A stretch of 64,000 bases of DNA from Promerops cafer (Eukaryota > Chordata > Aves > Passeriformes > Nectariniidae), in the NCBI GenBank assembly GCA_013398275.1, contig VZSE01008982.1, positions 125,163 to 189,162 of the forward strand, read 5' to 3'. The notes beneath the pieces were generated by a model. It was given only the letters and a program-made list of their open reading frames with translations. It was not told the origin of the DNA and ran no database searches. The position numbers were made by a program, and so were the translations under genes. Shown here in pieces: positions 61,583 through 64,000 of the stretch. Positions within the stretch are counted from its first letter, which is position 1. Every line of letters starts with the position of its first letter.

Positions 61583-61840
61583 GTCAGTCTCTTCTCCCAG
61601 GTAACAAGCGAGAGGATGAGAGGAAACTTCCACAAGTTGCACCAGGAGTTTAGACTGGATCTTAGGAAAAAAAAATTCTTCACTGAAAGAGTGGTGGCAT
61701 TGGAACAGGCTGCACAGGGAAGTGGTGGAATCACCTTCCCTGGAAGTGTTCGAAAAACCTGCAGATTTGGCATCTGGGGACATGGCTTAGTGGTGGTTGG
61801 TTGGACTCAATGGTCTCTGAGGTTCTGTGATTCTGTGATG
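61583..61840 (+). mobile_element. CR1 LINE 3' fragment (divergent subfamily)
   Basis: CAGTCTCTTCTCCCAGGTAA, TGGAACAGGCTGCACAGGGA, GTGTTCGAAAAACCTGCAGA and GGGACATGGCTTAGTGGTGG mark a CR1 3' region of a different subfamily from the other young copies. It ends in two TTCTGTGA units, the terminal octamer repeat. A short stretch before the tail (the 'TTTTCCAACC' block) is deleted. The ORFs on either strand here are shadows. Confidence 0.92.
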
Positions 61841-64000
61841 TTTTAATCTTTGAGGTCTAAAAAGAAGAGCTCACTAGAGGGTGTCAAAATACCATGAGGA
61901 TTAAGAGCTGGGAGGTTACTGTTGCCTGTGGATCATGGGAAGGTGGGAATAACTGGAAAAGGCCAATGCAGGTTAGTAAAGAGAAATCTGTGCTGGGACA
62001 TGGAATCCACTTATTTCATTGGCTGTGTGATGAGATGTCCTGATACAATCTGAGCCCCATGGCATACCTCATATAAGCACTGCTCTCACACAGTTACAGG
62101 AGCTTTCCAAGAAAGCAGAACAAATTTTTGTTTTTTAAGGATGAAAGCTAAACCGTTCTTAGTTGCGTCTAAATTATTTTAATCCACGATTGGTGGCTTT
62201 TTAAAGCAACATGCCACAGACCTGAAGTTGCTCCTCACAACTAAGAGGAATGGGAAACTTTGTGTGTGATTAGAGCATAATAAAGAATAAAAAACCAAAT
62301 AAACATTCAATAACAATATTAATAGCAGATACATACAAATATACAATGTTTTTTAATTAAATTATTAGAGTGTGATTTTACTGGTAAGTGGTCATTAAAA
62401 CCAAATTCACTGACACTTACTGCTGACATGCCTAGAGAGCTTGGGATTCCCCACAGGAATTCCACTGGAAAAGAGTAATAGAGGACTAAAGTTATAAAAT
62501 CTCACTGGATTAGCACAAGAGTCAGAAACAATCATAAGACTTAGAGAAGAAGGAAAGAAGAACATACCCTCTTTTTAAAATTTATCAAAGCTCTTCCAAC
62601 CAGCGTATCTTTGTGTTTTCCCAACCGCCCCTTTATTAACTTTTACTGACATATTTTGAAATATGACAGTTATTCAGTGAAACTATAAATAAGCCTCCTC
62701 CCTCCACTCCCCCCGATACAGTCTATTAGATTCAAAGCCTTCATTTCTGTTTTGCATAATTGACATCATTATCTGTCAGGTTGCTGGGCTCAGGTTTGCA
62801 GTCATTATGAGATCATTAGAAAAAGGGTTGTAATAAGTTCAGAAGGCCAATCGGCTCTGTTCTAATCACTGGAGAAGAGAGTGCTGATAGGGGCCTCAGG
62901 GAGAAAGTATTGAAGCAGCTAGAGGATTTTTAATGACCAAATCAAGTTAGGAAAATCACCACCTGTGCCTCAGTGAACAGGATAATTTCAGCTTGGGTGA
63001 GGGTGAGTGTAAAATGGATTTGTAATCACTTTTATTTTTCTCACATTCTTTTTTTAAATTTTTGCTTCCTTCTTTTTATATTTCCTTTGGAGTGGGGTTG
63101 GTGACTGGAAATCTACAGAGCAGAGCAGCAGAAAATAAGGAAAAAAATCCAGAAAATAAGGTTATTGAAGGAGAATGAAAACAATGTCCTGTAGCAGCTG
63201 AACCAGTTTCAGGTCAGAACAAAGACTTAGCCAATTCAAGGAAACATTAAGCATTTCAAAATCAAGGGGAAACAGTTCTGTAACCTAAAAATGAAAGTGC
63301 AATCTTTTTATCAGTAGTCAGGAGGGGAGAGAAAAGCCACACCCACAGATGACTCAGTCCATTGTAATTTAAGTGTCTGAGGGGATTGGACAGGTAACTT
63401 CCCTGGGAGTGTCTGCTTTTGTTCATTCTCTCCAGAGGGAATATAAATGAGTAGCTGAGTTAATAAAGCTAATTATTAGACAGTTAAATGATCACTCCAA
63501 GAGTTAAATGACTCTCAGTCATGGCTAACTCTAGCAGACACAGGCACACTGACTCTGCCTTGGACTGGGTTTTGTATTTGAATGTGCAGTTACTCAGTCC
63601 TTCCCCAAGAAACTGCCACTCCTGTCCTTTGTCTTACCCATGCAGACATCTCCAAAAATCACATTGTTCTCTTCCACATTGCCATTTTGTATTCTTCAGA
63701 GTTATCTAGATAATAATGTTCAGAAGACTAGAGCTCACTTTACCTATGCTCGAGAGAAGATGTCATGGGAAACCCTAAACACAAGCTAAGATAAACATTC
63801 AGATAAACATACCAAGTGCATCTTTCATCAGCACTTGGTAGCTTGGGCTCAATACCAAGTTATTTGTATTCACAAGGCTTCCAGTTAATGTGGAGCACAG
63901 GCAGACATAATTTCCATCTGCTTTGGATGCAAATAGAATGAGCTCATGTCTGCTCAGAGGGCAAGAGCCCATGTAGGTGTATCCCACGTCTGGCTTATCT
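61841..64000. other. unique sequence to the window end
   Basis: No gene recognised. The 62690-62900 stretch has compact TAATTGACA, CTGTCA and TCATTATGA motifs of the kind seen in developmental enhancers, unproven. A direct repeat of AGAAAATAAGG lies at about 63130-63161. Confidence 0.4.

Noticed and set aside
1..64000. CRISPR arrays, operons, tRNA or rRNA genes
   Set aside because: No spaced direct repeats, no tRNA A/B-box pairs with cloverleaf potential and no rRNA-like blocks were seen; the sequence is vertebrate in character.

Overview
This window looks like nuclear DNA of a bird, most likely a songbird. The evidence is the repeat content: CR1 non-LTR retrotransposon fragments on both strands, several avian-type solo retroviral LTRs, pentanucleotide (GGGAA/GGCAA) microsatellites and A/C-rich tracts in an otherwise AT-rich background. 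The bird assignment is solid. Passerine is an inference from remembered LTR families. There is no prokaryotic gene organisation: no operons, no Shine-Dalgarno-preceded ORFs, no rRNA or tRNA genes.

No protein-coding gene can be supported. Open reading frames are short, lack family signatures and fit chance. The three longest are antisense to an LTR (56487-57170), antisense to a CR1 element (4161-4766), or unexplained (31258-31797, minus). The window is best read as a gene desert or part of a very large intron. One weak candidate exon is flagged on the minus strand at about 60646-60720.

Layout. 0-5 kb: a GGGAA microsatellite, a minus-strand solo LTR (1546-2081), a plus-strand LTR with a TC tract (3209-3727), and the best-preserved CR1, which carries a broken reverse-transcriptase segment (4020-4880). 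5-19 kb: mostly unique AT-rich sequence with A/C, GA and GGCAA repeats, an ancient CR1 (9450-9840), a minus-strand CR1 (10409-10925) and an LTR fragment (16086-16245). 19-28 kb: a compact LTR with a TATA box and poly(A) signal (19600-19929) and three CR1 3' ends. 28-42 kb: an ancient CR1 (32165-32530), an AAGGG repeat containing a 115-base assembly gap (33085-33199), a CR1 3' end (36137-36420), a long minus-strand CR1 reverse-transcriptase remnant (39958-40990) and a plus-strand CR1 tail (41079-41228). 42-58 kb: a 118-bp internally deleted LTR (45477-45594), a 129-base A/C-only tract (48299-48427), two CR1 fragments and a long minus-strand LTR with about 48-bp internal repeats (56386-57170). 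58-64 kb: the candidate exon, one CR1 3' end and unique sequence that may hold conserved regulatory elements.

Nothing here amounts to a new multi-gene system. The points most worth a second look are the gap inside the AAGGG repeat, the miniature LTR with near-matching flanks, the periodic LTR that opens long ORFs, and the candidate exon. CR1 and LTR names rest on recognition of consensus features from memory; no database search was run.
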